From: Actinomycetota bacterium
Lineage (GTDB): Bacteria; Actinomycetota; UBA4738; HRBIN12
Direction: 5' to 3'
Assembly: GCA_005883885.1 (NCBI GenBank)
Contig: VAYF01000148.1
Coordinates: 1-21,733, forward strand
DNA: 21,733 bases
Of the stretch, positions 1-8,177 are shown piece after piece (the stretch's first letter is position 1; the number at the start of each line of letters is the position of its first letter). The notes below the pieces were generated by a model. It made no database searches. It saw only the letters and a list, made by a program, of their open reading frames with translations, and had not been told where the DNA came from. Position numbers and translations under genes: made by a program.

Positions 1-65
1 GCTGTCCGGCTCCCGGATAGCGCTTCGTCGCACGTGCGCCGCTCGGCGTGGGCTAGCCTTCGCCC

Positions 66-1226
66 GTGCGTGTCGTGGTCGACGCGAGGTCCGCGGTCGA
101 TCCCCGTCGGACGGGGGTCGGGCAGTACACGCGAGCGGTGCTCCGCGCGCTCCCGTCCGCCGATCCCGACACACGGTTCGTCGCGTGGTACCTGGATGTG
201 CGCGGGATCGGGACGCGTCCTCGCCGCTTCGCCGGCTGGGCTCCGAACCTCTCCGAGCGGGCGTCCCGGCTTCCGACGCGGCTGTACGGCCCGCTCAGTT
301 CTCGGACAGGTCTCCCGAGACTCGAGTGGCTGGCGGGAGCGTCCGACGTGGTCCTGGCGACGAACTTCATCCCGCCGCCCACCTCTGCGCCGTGCGTCGT
401 CGTGGTCGTGCACGACCTGGCGTTCGAGGTGATGCCGGAGACCGCCCCACACAACGACACCCGGTGGCGGCGAGCGTTGGAGCGGGCCTTCGACCGCGCC
501 GCTGCCGTGATCGTTCCGAGCGACGCAGCGAGGAACGACCTCGACCGCTTCTACGGGGTCGATGCTCGGCGGGTGCACGTGATCCACCACGGCACCGACG
601 CCGAGGCGTTCTCCCCGGCGATCCCGCCGCAGGTCGAAGAGGTCCGTCACCGGTTCGGGATCAAGGGTCCGTACATCATCTTCCTGGGGGGCCTCGAGCC
701 ACGGAAGAACCTCGGATCCTTGATACGAGCATTCGGCATGATCGACGACCGGCGCAGTTCGTTGGTGCTCGCCGGAGGAACCGTCACCTGGGCATCGGGA
801 TACTCGGACGCGATCGATCGGGCGATCGCAACACTCCCGGCGGACGTCCGAGATCGGATCGTCCGGACGGGGTACGTGCCCGACGCCGACAGGCGAGCGC
901 TCCTTTCGGGTGCGGAGATGCTGGCGTATCCGTCCCTCTACGAGGGGTTCGGTTTCCCCATCCTCGAGGCATTCGCGGCGAACGTTCCGGTGCTGACGTC
1001 CAACCGCTCATCGATGCCGGAGGTCGCGGGGAACGCCGCGCTGCTCGTCGATCCGGACGATCCGGCCTCGATCGCGAAGGGGCTCGACGACCTGCTCGGC
1101 GACGATGACCTGCGGAACGTTCTGCGGGCTTCCGGCATGGCGAGGGTCGCGTCCTTCACGTGGGAACGCTGCGCTCGCGAGACGTCGATGGTGCTGGGAC
1201 AGGCATACGCGTCGATCGGGGGTTAG
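66..1226 (+). CDS. GT4-family glycosyltransferase
   Basis: This 386-residue cytoplasmic enzyme should transfer a sugar from a nucleotide-sugar donor to a growing surface glycan. The N-terminus MRVVVDARSAVDPRRTGVGQ is the first beta strand and glycine loop of a GT-B fold. The donor-binding half carries GGLEPRKNL near residue 215 and the retaining-GT4 E-x7-E motif, EGFGFPILE, at residues 293-301. Length is normal for GT4. I chose the GTG at 66 because it begins directly with the conserved first strand. It converges on the minus-strand sulfotransferase operon with only 15 bases between stop codons. Donor and acceptor cannot be told from sequence. The 65 bases upstream show nothing I can identify. 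Confidence 0.9.
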   Translation: MRVVVDARSAVDPRRTGVGQYTRAVLRALPSADPDTRFVAWYLDVRGIGTRPRRFAGWAPNLSERASRLPTRLYGPLSSRTGLPRLEWLAGASDVVLATNFIPPPTSAPCVVVVVHDLAFEVMPETAPHNDTRWRRALERAFDRAAAVIVPSDAARNDLDRFYGVDARRVHVIHHGTDAEAFSPAIPPQVEEVRHRFGIKGPYIIFLGGLEPRKNLGSLIRAFGMIDDRRSSLVLAGGTVTWASGYSDAIDRAIATLPADVRDRIVRTGYVPDADRRALLSGAEMLAYPSLYEGFGFPILEAFAANVPVLTSNRSSMPEVAGNAALLVDPDDPASIAKGLDDLLGDDDLRNVLRASGMARVASFTWERCARETSMVLGQAYASIGG

Positions 1227-1241
1227 GTCGGGACGCACGTA

Positions 1242-1970
1242 TCACGGGAGGTCCTCGGTGAAGCTCTGGTAGAGGCCCGAGAGGCGCCGGCGAAGGCTCG
1301 CGGGCGCGCTGAGGTACTCCGCCCTGGCCCGAGACGCGACGTCATCGTCGAGCTCTTCGGAGGGTCGTCGTTCCGTCCGCCCGAGCAGGGGAAGCCCCGG
1401 CCCGACGCGGTCGCGCCAGTATTGCTCGATGAGCTCGTTCCTCGTCGAGCGGCTGTTCGCCGTGACGTCGGTGTCGAACGACGTCCCGAACCGTTGGTTG
1501 ATCCGCTCGATCAAGGCCTCGGATCCGTCGTCGACGTCCTCTGATCTGCTCACGACGATCCGGTCACGGTAGGGGAGGATCGGCTCGTAGAAGCGGCGAT
1601 AGCCGCGCATGGCCTGCACGACGGTCAGGTCGGGCTTGATCAGGACCAATCCGATGACGGCGTCCTCGGGTGCCCGGATCAGGACGAGAACCGGGATCCC
1701 CGCTTCAACGCCGGCGATCACGTTCGCGGGTGCATGCGTGTGATGCGCGATCGTGATCGACGCCGACTGAGCCGCCAGGAGCGACGCGAAGGCCAACGAA
1801 TTGCCCGAACGCGGGTACCCCTCGATCACGATGTCGGTCGTCGGGGTGACCACCACACCGTGACCGCGGGCGCGGGCCGCTCGAAGCGCGAGCCTCGGGA
1901 AGTGCGACGTCATGGTCATCACTTCGTAGGCGGCTCGGCTCGCCAGTGAGCGAGCGGATGGAACGCTCAC
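1242..1970 (-). CDS. Sulfotransferase-like protein, paralogue 3 of 3
   Basis: This is the last gene of the minus-strand operon and the most divergent of three tandem paralogues. With the GTG at 1970 the protein has 242 residues, matching its sisters (240 and 253). That GTG has GGAG about four bases upstream and leaves a 22-base gap after the previous gene; a longer reading from 2036 would overlap that gene by 44 bases. Motifs are GYPRSGNSL at residues 51-59, resembling the sulfotransferase 5'-phosphosulfate loop (PKSGTT type), and LIRAPEDAVIGLV, resembling the 3'-phosphate-binding R...S region. By family, such enzymes move sulfate from PAPS to a hydroxyl or amine. The family call is by motif only; a different P-loop protein is possible. 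Confidence 0.7.
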   Translation of the reverse strand: MSVPSARSLASRAAYEVMTMTSHFPRLALRAARARGHGVVVTPTTDIVIEGYPRSGNSLAFASLLAAQSASITIAHHTHAPANVIAGVEAGIPVLVLIRAPEDAVIGLVLIKPDLTVVQAMRGYRRFYEPILPYRDRIVVSRSEDVDDGSEALIERINQRFGTSFDTDVTANSRSTRNELIEQYWRDRVGPGLPLLGRTERRPSEELDDDVASRARAEYLSAPASLRRRLSGLYQSFTEDLP

Positions 1971-1992
1971 CGTCTCCGCCCAGGGACGTCGT

Positions 1993-2754
1993 TCATGCCT
2001 CTCGGCCCGCGATGGCCGCGTACACGGACTGGGCACGCCGCCGTCCGCGTGTCAGCCGGGGATCATCGAATCGCTCGCGCAGAGCCTCCTTGATCCGCTC
2101 GCGCTCGTCCGAAGGCCTCGCGACGATCCGTTCGAACTCGGCGCTGGTTCCGGCCCGCTCCCGGTAATCGCCTGATATCCGGGAGAAACAGCGCTCCACG
2201 TTCTCGGGCGTGTGTCTGAACTCATCGAACGCCGTGCCGAACCGTTCGTTGACCAGCCGGATCACGAGTCCGAAGTCGGTCGTCACGTCCTCGAACGAGC
2301 TCGCGACGAAGTCGTGACGGTAGCGGAGCAGTGGCTCGTAGAAGCGGACGTAGCCTCGCAGCGCTTGCCGCATGGACACGTGGGGGTGGCGGATGACGAA
2401 GGAGAGGATCGTCGGCTCGGGCTCGCGGACGAGGACGAGTGCCGGGATGCGTCGACGCGCCGCTTCGATCACCTGGGCGGGAGCATGGACGTGACACGCG
2501 ACCCGCACCTGCCTCGTCTGTGCCATCTCGAACGCGACCACCGCGAACGTCATGCCGCTCCGTGGGAACGATTCGATCACGAGCTCGGTCTCGTCGCCGA
2601 CGGGGATCCCGTGGCGACGACGCGCGATGGGCAGCGCCACACCGGGGTACCTGGCTACCACCGTCTTCGCCTCGAACAAGGCCCGTCGGGCCACGACCAG
2701 GGGCAGCGACGGGCCCTCCCTCCTCGCCGGCGAAGCCCGCTGGACGTGCTTCAC
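1993..2754 (-). CDS. Sulfotransferase-like protein, paralogue 2 of 3
   Basis: This 253-residue protein is the middle member of the tandem triplet. SFPRSGMTF at residues 62-70 matches the PAPS 5'-phosphosulfate-binding loop, and LVREPEPTILSFV corresponds to the 3'-phosphate site. The paralogues also share an HAPAQVI segment, a RGYxRFYxxLLxYR segment and an FGTxF segment. The GTG start at 2754 overlaps the stop of the upstream paralogue as GTGA, so the two are probably translationally coupled. Its neighbours (glycosyltransferases, polysaccharide exporter) suggest it modifies a glycan, which is inference. The N-terminus is longer and more basic than in its sisters, and no signal peptide is apparent, so it is likely cytoplasmic. 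Confidence 0.75.
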   Translation of the reverse strand: MKHVQRASPARREGPSLPLVVARRALFEAKTVVARYPGVALPIARRRHGIPVGDETELVIESFPRSGMTFAVVAFEMAQTRQVRVACHVHAPAQVIEAARRRIPALVLVREPEPTILSFVIRHPHVSMRQALRGYVRFYEPLLRYRHDFVASSFEDVTTDFGLVIRLVNERFGTAFDEFRHTPENVERCFSRISGDYRERAGTSAEFERIVARPSDERERIKEALRERFDDPRLTRGRRRAQSVYAAIAGREA

Positions 2755-3473
2755 GACGGGGAGGAGACGAACGCGCCCCGGAGGCGCTCCGCTCGTTCGC
2801 GAAGGTCGCTGAGGCCTCGGGCGCGGTACTCCTCAACGAGCTCCTCCTTCAGGTCCTCACGGATCTTCGAAGGTCGTCCCACCTTGCGCTCGAAGGCCAC
2901 GCCCGGGGGGAGGCGCGTGGCCCAGTCCGCTTCGATCGCTGCGAAGGCCGAGCGCACGTTGTCATCGGTGTGGTCGAACTCGAGGAACCGGGTCCCGAAC
3001 ATCGCGTTCACCTTCGCGATCACCTGCCCGAAGTCGGAGGTCACCTCGCGGAACGGACCGATGACGACCCGGTCCCGGTAGGGCAGCAGCGCGCTGTAGA
3101 AGCGGAGGTATCCCCGCAACGCCTGTCGGACCGAGACGTACCCCTTCGCGATCACGAACTCCACCACGGCATCCTCGGGTTCGCGGATGAGCGTGATCGC
3201 GGCAACGCGGGCCCGCACGGCAGCGATCACCTGAGCCGGTGCGTGGAGATGGTGGGCGATCCTGACGGGCCGGTCCTGGGCCACGCGGAACGCGTGGACC
3301 GCGAAGCTGTTCGCCGAGCGTGGGAATCCCTCGATGACGATGTCGACGTGTGGATCGAAAGGCTCACCGTGTCCACGGAGCCGTGCGACGGGAAGTGCGA
3401 GCGTCGGCGATCGCGCCAGGATGGTCTTCCCCTCGTACAGCAGACGGTTCGCAGCGTTCCGGACCGCGGGCAT
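2751..3473 (-). CDS. Sulfotransferase-like protein, paralogue 1 of 3
   Basis: This 240-residue protein is the first of three adjacent paralogues. The nucleotide-loop candidate GFPRSANSF lies at residues 49-57 after a beta strand (VDIVIE). A second motif, LIREPEDAVVEFVI, fits the sulfotransferase 3'-phosphate-binding region. The rest is helical with conserved RGYLRFYSALLPYRDRV and FGTRF blocks shared with the other two copies. It starts at an ATG at 3473, 59 bases after the stop of the GT4 gene at 3533, on the same strand. The likely reaction is PAPS-dependent sulfation of an operon-specific acceptor, inferred from motifs and context. Three diverged copies suggest three different positions or acceptors rather than dosage. 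Confidence 0.75.
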   Translation of the reverse strand: MPAVRNAANRLLYEGKTILARSPTLALPVARLRGHGEPFDPHVDIVIEGFPRSANSFAVHAFRVAQDRPVRIAHHLHAPAQVIAAVRARVAAITLIREPEDAVVEFVIAKGYVSVRQALRGYLRFYSALLPYRDRVVIGPFREVTSDFGQVIAKVNAMFGTRFLEFDHTDDNVRSAFAAIEADWATRLPPGVAFERKVGRPSKIREDLKEELVEEYRARGLSDLRERAERLRGAFVSSPS

Positions 3474-3532
3474 CGCGGTGGAACCCTAGCCGCGAGCAGC
3501 AGCTGCAACAACAGGATGCTCGAGCGCGGACG

Positions 3533-4657
3533 TCATACGTCGTCGATCGCCAACCGATACGCCGCAACCAACCGCCGGGCCGTCTCGTTCGGAGTCAGAC
3601 CTCGTGTCCGCTCGCGACCGGCTGCGATCAAGCGTGCGCGGAGGGTGCCGTCGTCGAGCAGTCGCAGCATCGCATCCGTCCACCCTGCGACGTCGTCGGG
3701 ATCGACCAAGAGCCCGGCGTCGCCGACGACCTCGGGGAGCGCGGTGGCGGACGATGCGATGACCGGGCAGCCGACGGCCATCGCCTCGGTGAGCGGCAGG
3801 CCGTATCCCTCGTACCGCGAGGGATACACGAGCCCCACGGCGCCGGCGAGCAGACGGTCGAGGTCTCCATCGGAGATCCTCCCCAACCGGCGCACGCGGT
3901 CGCCCAGGCCGAGCCGGCGGATCGACGTTTCGACCTCGGTCTCGCCGTTGCCCGGGACGGCCGTCAGCACCAGCCGCACATCCGGGTCGTCGCCCGCCAC
4001 GCCGGCGAACGCCTCCAGCAGGACCGCGTGATTCTTGTGTCGATGGGTCGCGGCGGGGTAGACGAAGTATCGGCCCGCCACCGGTGGCGGATCGGAGCTG
4101 TTCGCGTGGTCGGGTCCCGGGAGCACGGGCGCGCTCACGACCAGGACGCGGGCCGGATCGAGCCCGAAGCGATCGAGCACCTGCTGCCGAACGTGATCCG
4201 AGGGGGTCATCACGACGGCGGCCGCGCGGGCCGACGACGGCACCCGGGCACGGAGGTAGGCGGCATGCGACCGGGTGAGGACCTGACCGCCCGCCATCGC
4301 GCGCAGATCGTGGATCGTGAGTGCGCTCGGCCGGGTCCGGAACCATGGGATCACGTCGTTGGGGTGATGGATCAGCCGGAGGTCCCTGCGCGACGCCTCG
4401 CGGGCGAGCCAGGTGGACTCCATCGCGATCCGCAGCGCGCGCGAGGCGCCGTCGATCGGCGCGACCGCCGTCGGGTATCGTGCGGTGAGCTCACCGTGGG
4501 CGGCCGGGAACCGGCGGTTGCAGAGGATCGTGACGTCGACGTCATCGTGTGCCTCGTCGGCAAGCGCCCGGAGGAGCCGGATCGCGTATCGCTCGGCGCC
4601 TCCGGCCACGCCCGGCAGGAGCCAGAGGAGATTCATCCCGACGCGGATGCGGCTCAC
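3533..4657 (-). CDS. GT4-family glycosyltransferase
   Basis: This 374-residue GT-B glycosyltransferase opens with VSRIRVGMNLLWLLPGVAGG, where the GAER segment just after marks the N-terminal glycine loop. The C-terminal donor domain shows the EGYGLPLTE motif (E283 and E291) followed by an ALPEVVGDAGLLVDP block typical of mannosyl- or glucosyltransferases of GT4. The GTG at 4657 overlaps the upstream gene's stop as GTGA; the open frame continues to 4717, but that would overlap the neighbour by 64 bases. It is the second gene of the minus-strand operon and precedes the three sulfotransferase-like genes. Substrates are unknown. Confidence 0.88.
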   Translation of the reverse strand: MSRIRVGMNLLWLLPGVAGGAERYAIRLLRALADEAHDDVDVTILCNRRFPAAHGELTARYPTAVAPIDGASRALRIAMESTWLAREASRRDLRLIHHPNDVIPWFRTRPSALTIHDLRAMAGGQVLTRSHAAYLRARVPSSARAAAVVMTPSDHVRQQVLDRFGLDPARVLVVSAPVLPGPDHANSSDPPPVAGRYFVYPAATHRHKNHAVLLEAFAGVAGDDPDVRLVLTAVPGNGETEVETSIRRLGLGDRVRRLGRISDGDLDRLLAGAVGLVYPSRYEGYGLPLTEAMAVGCPVIASSATALPEVVGDAGLLVDPDDVAGWTDAMLRLLDDGTLRARLIAAGRERTRGLTPNETARRLVAAYRLAIDDV

Positions 4658-5754
4658 CGCGATGCCTCGATCGCTTCCGCGTAGACCGCGACCGCGAGCT
4701 CGGCCGAGCGATCCCACGTGAAGGTGGACGCGCGCGCCCTCGCCGCCGCGCCCAGCGCGGCGGCGAGGGCGCGATCGTCGATCAGCCGCTGCAGCGCCTC
4801 GGCGATCGCATCGACGTCGAGCGGATCCACCAGGAGCGCGGCGTCGCCGGCAACCTCCTCGGTCGCCGTCCCCGCCGAGGTCACGACGGCAGCGCCGTTG
4901 GCCATCGCCTCGAGCACAGGCAACCCGAACCCCTCCGCGAGGCTCGGATACACCACCGCCGTCGCTCGTGCGTAGAGGACGTCGAGCTCATCGCGCGGCA
5001 GGTAACCGAGGGTTCTGGCGCCACCGTGCAACCCGTCGAGCGCGACGTCGACGTCTTCCCTCCACCCCTGCGGGCCGACCAGGATCAACTCGGTGTCGGC
5101 GGCGTCGAGCGCGCGGAACGCTTCGATCACGCGATGCAGGTTCTTGCGCGGCTCCACCGTCCCGACGAACAGCACGAAGGGGCGCTCGAGCCGGTATCGC
5201 CGTCGGACCTGTTCGCTGAGCTCGGGCTGGGGCGGATGCACGCGGACGCCCAGCGGCACCACACGGAGCCGATCGGCTGTGATGCCCGCGTCCTCACACG
5301 CCGCCTTCGTGGCGAGCGACGGGCACATCACGAGGCGGGCGTGGCGGCGCGTGAGCTCCAACCCCCTCAGGAGCACCCGGCGCGAATGCCACGTGTAGTG
5401 GTGGGGGTACGTGAGGAACGCGAGGTCGTGGACGGTCGTCACGAGCGGCGCCTTCGACGGCGGCACGACGTAGCCCGCGTCGTGCACGACGTCGACGCGA
5501 CCCGTGGCGCGTTCGACGCTCGGCGTCCGGAGCCATTGCCAGGACTCGTACAGGACGCGGCGGGGCAGTGGGAACCGACGGATGGGCACGGGGGGAGCGA
5601 GCCCAGCGGCGGGTGGCCGGCGGTGCCACGCCGAGACGCCCACGAGCTCCAACCCGTCGCGGGCGGTCAACGCCCGCAGCAGCTCGACGGTCGCGACGGC
5701 GATCCCGCCGGGCACGATATGCCAGGATTGTTCGACCGTGACGCCGACGCGCAT
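4654..5754 (-). CDS. GT4-family glycosyltransferase
   Basis: First gene of the minus-strand operon, about 366 residues. The N-terminus MRVGVTVEQSWHIVPGGIAV is a GT-B opening strand and glycine loop; HDLAFLTYPHHY and VGTVEPRKNL are typical GT4 blocks; EGFGLPVLE (E274, E282) is the catalytic or donor-binding E-x7-E. I prefer the ATG at 5754; a GTG at 5775 would add seven residues with no homology or clear ribosome binding site. The C-terminal region is alanine-rich but of normal length. It is divergent from the WbuB-like gene at 5876, so the 121 bases between them should hold both promoters, although I see no convincing -35/-10 pair there. Confidence 0.88.
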   Translation of the reverse strand: MRVGVTVEQSWHIVPGGIAVATVELLRALTARDGLELVGVSAWHRRPPAAGLAPPVPIRRFPLPRRVLYESWQWLRTPSVERATGRVDVVHDAGYVVPPSKAPLVTTVHDLAFLTYPHHYTWHSRRVLLRGLELTRRHARLVMCPSLATKAACEDAGITADRLRVVPLGVRVHPPQPELSEQVRRRYRLERPFVLFVGTVEPRKNLHRVIEAFRALDAADTELILVGPQGWREDVDVALDGLHGGARTLGYLPRDELDVLYARATAVVYPSLAEGFGLPVLEAMANGAAVVTSAGTATEEVAGDAALLVDPLDVDAIAEALQRLIDDRALAAALGAAARARASTFTWDRSAELAVAVYAEAIEASR

Positions 5755-5865
5755 CCCCGATGTGCTAGCGGGCACGATCGCATGCGTCTGTTGGCCGGAT
5801 CACGGTTGGTACTCTAGCGAGCGCCGCCGGGACCGCTTCCTTCGCGGCGCACGTCTGGTCGAACC

Positions 5866-5871
5866 AGGAGG
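5866..5871 (+). promoter_or_regulatory. Strong ribosome binding site fixing the start at 5876
   Basis: AGGAGG lies four bases before the GTG at 5876. It decides the start, because the same frame is open upstream to 5504, antisense to the neighbouring glycosyltransferase. Confidence 0.8.
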
Positions 5872-5875
5872 TCCG

Positions 5876-7156
5876 GTGCGCGTTTCCTTCGTCAACCTCT
5901 TCTATCCGCCCGATGTCGCCCCGTCGGGTTCCTTCGTCGCTTCCGTGGCGGAGCACCGGGCCGCGATGGGCGATGAGGTGACCGTTATCTGTGGCAGCGG
6001 CGCGTACTTGGGGCGTGCGGCGACACGCGCGTCGACGTCCGCAGCCAAGACGGGGTTGCCGGTGGAAGGCCCCCGCGTCATCCGGGTGTGGACCCCGGGT
6101 CTGGGGAAGGCGAGCACCGCGTATCGTCTCGCCGACTACCTCTCGTTCCTGGCAGGTGCCGTGATGCGGCTGGTCGTTTCGCCGCGACAGGATGTCGTCG
6201 TCGCGCTCACCAGCCCCCCGTACGCGTTGATCCCCGCCGTCGTCCATCGGCTGGTGCACCCGCGCGCGCGGGTCGTCTACTGGTCGCACGACGTCTACCC
6301 GGACGCCGCCGAGGAGTACGGCACGATCCGCGCAGGCGGAGCCGTGTCGCGCATCTTGCGATCGGTCCAGCGCTGGCTGCTCCGGAAGACCGACCACGTG
6401 ATCGCCCTCGACGAGGCCATGCTCCGACGCACGCTCGCGCATGCGCGCGATGGCCTCCCGGCGGGCTCCGTGATCCCGAACTGGGAGCCGATGTCCCTGT
6501 TCCCGCGGGGAGAGGATCCGGAGCCGTGGAAAGGCTACGAAGCGCCGGAGCTGGCCGGGCGCTTCGTCGTCCTGTACCTCGGCAACCTCGGCTACGGGCA
6601 TCCGACGAGCACGATCACGGGTGCTGCCGAAGCCCTGGCGGAGGACGGCGACGTGACCTTCCTGTTCGTCGGCGGTGGCGTTCGGTATCCGGAGCTCGCC
6701 GAGGAGGCGAGGCGTCGGGGTCTGGATGACGTGGTGTTGCGGGGCTACGTTCCCAAGGAGGTGACGCCGAGCGTTCTCGCCGGCGCCGGGTGCGCGTTGA
6801 TCTCGCTCGACGACGCATCGCGGGGGATCATGAGCCCCTGCAAGCTCCATGGGGCGCTCGCGAGCGGGCTTCCCGTCGTCTACGTGGGCCCCGTCGGAAC
6901 CAACGTCGACGAGGCGATCGAGCGGTACGCCTGCGGTTCCTCCCTCCGCCACGGTGATGTCGAGGGTCTGGCCGATTTCGTTCGTCGACTCCGCGATGAT
7001 GCTGATCTGGCGGCGGAGCTATCGCGGAACGCGCGGCGCGCGTTCGAAGACGCGTACTGCGACGACCGGACCCTCCCACTGTTCGACGAGCTCTTCGAGC
7101 ACCTGCGCGAACCCAGGGCGCTCTGGTCCGTGCGGACGGATCGGGGCCGGGCGTGA
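5876..7156 (+). CDS. WbuB/WcaI-like GT4 glycosyltransferase
   Basis: This 426-residue protein begins VRVSFVNLFYPPDVAPSGSF, the opening of the GT4-like subfamily that includes WbuB and WcaI (N-acetylsugar or fucosyl transfer in O-antigen and colanic acid synthesis). Further blocks are YWSHDVYPD in the middle and YLGNLGYGHPTSTI followed by FLFVGGG in the donor domain, then SPCKLHGALASGLPVVYVG, the subfamily version of the C-terminal donor site. The GTG start has an AGGAGG four bases away. It is the first gene of the plus-strand export operon, 123 bases before the exporter permease. The exact sugar cannot be deduced. Confidence 0.88.
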   Translation: MRVSFVNLFYPPDVAPSGSFVASVAEHRAAMGDEVTVICGSGAYLGRAATRASTSAAKTGLPVEGPRVIRVWTPGLGKASTAYRLADYLSFLAGAVMRLVVSPRQDVVVALTSPPYALIPAVVHRLVHPRARVVYWSHDVYPDAAEEYGTIRAGGAVSRILRSVQRWLLRKTDHVIALDEAMLRRTLAHARDGLPAGSVIPNWEPMSLFPRGEDPEPWKGYEAPELAGRFVVLYLGNLGYGHPTSTITGAAEALAEDGDVTFLFVGGGVRYPELAEEARRRGLDDVVLRGYVPKEVTPSVLAGAGCALISLDDASRGIMSPCKLHGALASGLPVVYVGPVGTNVDEAIERYACGSSLRHGDVEGLADFVRRLRDDADLAAELSRNARRAFEDAYCDDRTLPLFDELFEHLREPRALWSVRTDRGRA

Positions 7157-7267
7157 TGGCTCGTGGAGAACCTGAGGAGTTCCGAAACGGAGGAGGCGAC
7201 CGGACGGCTGCCCGAGGGACCCTTGTTACACTCGCGCTGACCTGCGCGTTCTTCCGTCCCGCCGTCT
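7157..7267 (+). other. Gap before the exporter permease
   Basis: No gene is visible. A TACACT at 7227-7232 could be a -10 element giving a transcript that begins about 40 bases before the exporter gene, but no matching -35 is seen. This is a weak suggestion only. Confidence 0.2.
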
Positions 7268-7273
7268 GAGGAG
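7268..7273 (+). promoter_or_regulatory. Ribosome binding site in front of an ATC codon
   Basis: GAGGAG, with six bases to the ATC at 7280. There is no ATG, GTG or TTG in this frame between the in-frame stop at 7238-7240 and the GTG at 7424, so this site is the only well-placed initiation signal for the full-length permease. Confidence 0.55.
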
Positions 7274-7279
7274 CACCCC

Positions 7280-8176
7280 ATCGCGACCGCAGCCCGAGCC
7301 ACGGAACGGACGTCCGAGCCGCCGCACCTGCGGCTGCGACAGCGTCTCCGCGAGCTGTGGGACTACCGGGAGGTTCTGCTCAACCTCGTCCGCAAGGAGC
7401 TCAAGGTCAAGTACATCGGCTCCGTGCTCGGGGCGGTCTGGTCGCTCCTCAATCCGGTGGTGTTCCTCGCGGTCTTCACCTTCGTCGCGAAGGTGCTTGG
7501 GGCGTCCGTCGACGATTACCCGGTCTTCCTGCTCAGCGGGTTGCTCGCGTGGAACCTCTTCGCCGTCTCGCTCAGCACGGGTGCGCAATCCGTCGTCGCG
7601 AACGCCAATCTGGTGAAGAAGGTGTACTTCCCGCGCGAGATCCTTCCGCTCGCGACCGTCGGTGTCGCGCTCGTGGACTTCGTGCTCCAGTCGATGGTGT
7701 ACTTCGCGTTCCTCGTCGTGATCCGGTACGGGTTCGTCCTCGGCTCGATCTGGCTCTATCCGTTGGCCTTCGTCGCGCTCTTGCTGCTCACGGTGGCCGT
7801 GACGTTCTGGGTCTCCTCGATGAACGTCCGCTACCGCGACCTTCAACACCTGATCGGGCTCGCGTTGCTGGTGTGGTTCTGGCTGACGCCGATCGTGTAC
7901 GCGGCAGGGAAGACGCACGCGCAGATCGTGGCCCCCGGGCACAGATGGGGCTGGCTCTTCTGGCGGATCTACCTGCTCAACCCCACGGCATGGATCGTCT
8001 TCGGCTTCCAGCGAGCGTTGTACCACTCACCCGACGCGAACAAGGCCCTTGCCCCATTCACCGCGCAACAGCTGGGGGTTGGGCTCTGCGTCGTGATCGT
8101 GATCCTGCTGTTCCTGCTCTACGCGACGTGGCGGATCTTCTTCGGGCTGTCGGGTGATTTCGCGGAGGAGCTGTGA
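7280..8176 (+). CDS. ABC-2 type polysaccharide export permease (Wzm-like)
   Basis: This is the membrane half of an ABC exporter that moves a finished lipid-linked polysaccharide across the cytoplasmic membrane. From 7280 the protein has 298 residues. A cytoplasmic N-terminal segment includes LRELWDYREVLLNLVRKELK and then KYIGSVLGAVWSLLNP, the hallmark entry of the O-antigen/teichoic-acid permease family. About six hydrophobic segments follow, with the conserved RYRDLQHL and LTPIVYA stretches. Oddly, the only standard start in frame, GTG at 7424, lies inside the conserved motif and would delete the interfacial helix. The natural N-terminus coincides with an ATC codon behind GAGGAG. Either a non-standard start or an ATG-to-ATC change or error is implied. 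The gene is followed by its ATPase one base after its stop. Confidence 0.85.
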   Translation: MATAARATERTSEPPHLRLRQRLRELWDYREVLLNLVRKELKVKYIGSVLGAVWSLLNPVVFLAVFTFVAKVLGASVDDYPVFLLSGLLAWNLFAVSLSTGAQSVVANANLVKKVYFPREILPLATVGVALVDFVLQSMVYFAFLVVIRYGFVLGSIWLYPLAFVALLLLTVAVTFWVSSMNVRYRDLQHLIGLALLVWFWLTPIVYAAGKTHAQIVAPGHRWGWLFWRIYLLNPTAWIVFGFQRALYHSPDANKALAPFTAQQLGVGLCVVIVILLFLLYATWRIFFGLSGDFAEEL

Positions 8177-8177
8177 G

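Noticed and set aside
2439..4031. Plus-strand open frame of 530 codons
   Set aside because: It is antisense to the sulfotransferase-like and GT4 genes, Arg/Pro/Ser-rich with no domain; a GC-rich shadow.
4549..5817. Plus-strand open frame of 422 codons
   Set aside because: Antisense to a well-supported GT4 gene and low-complexity.
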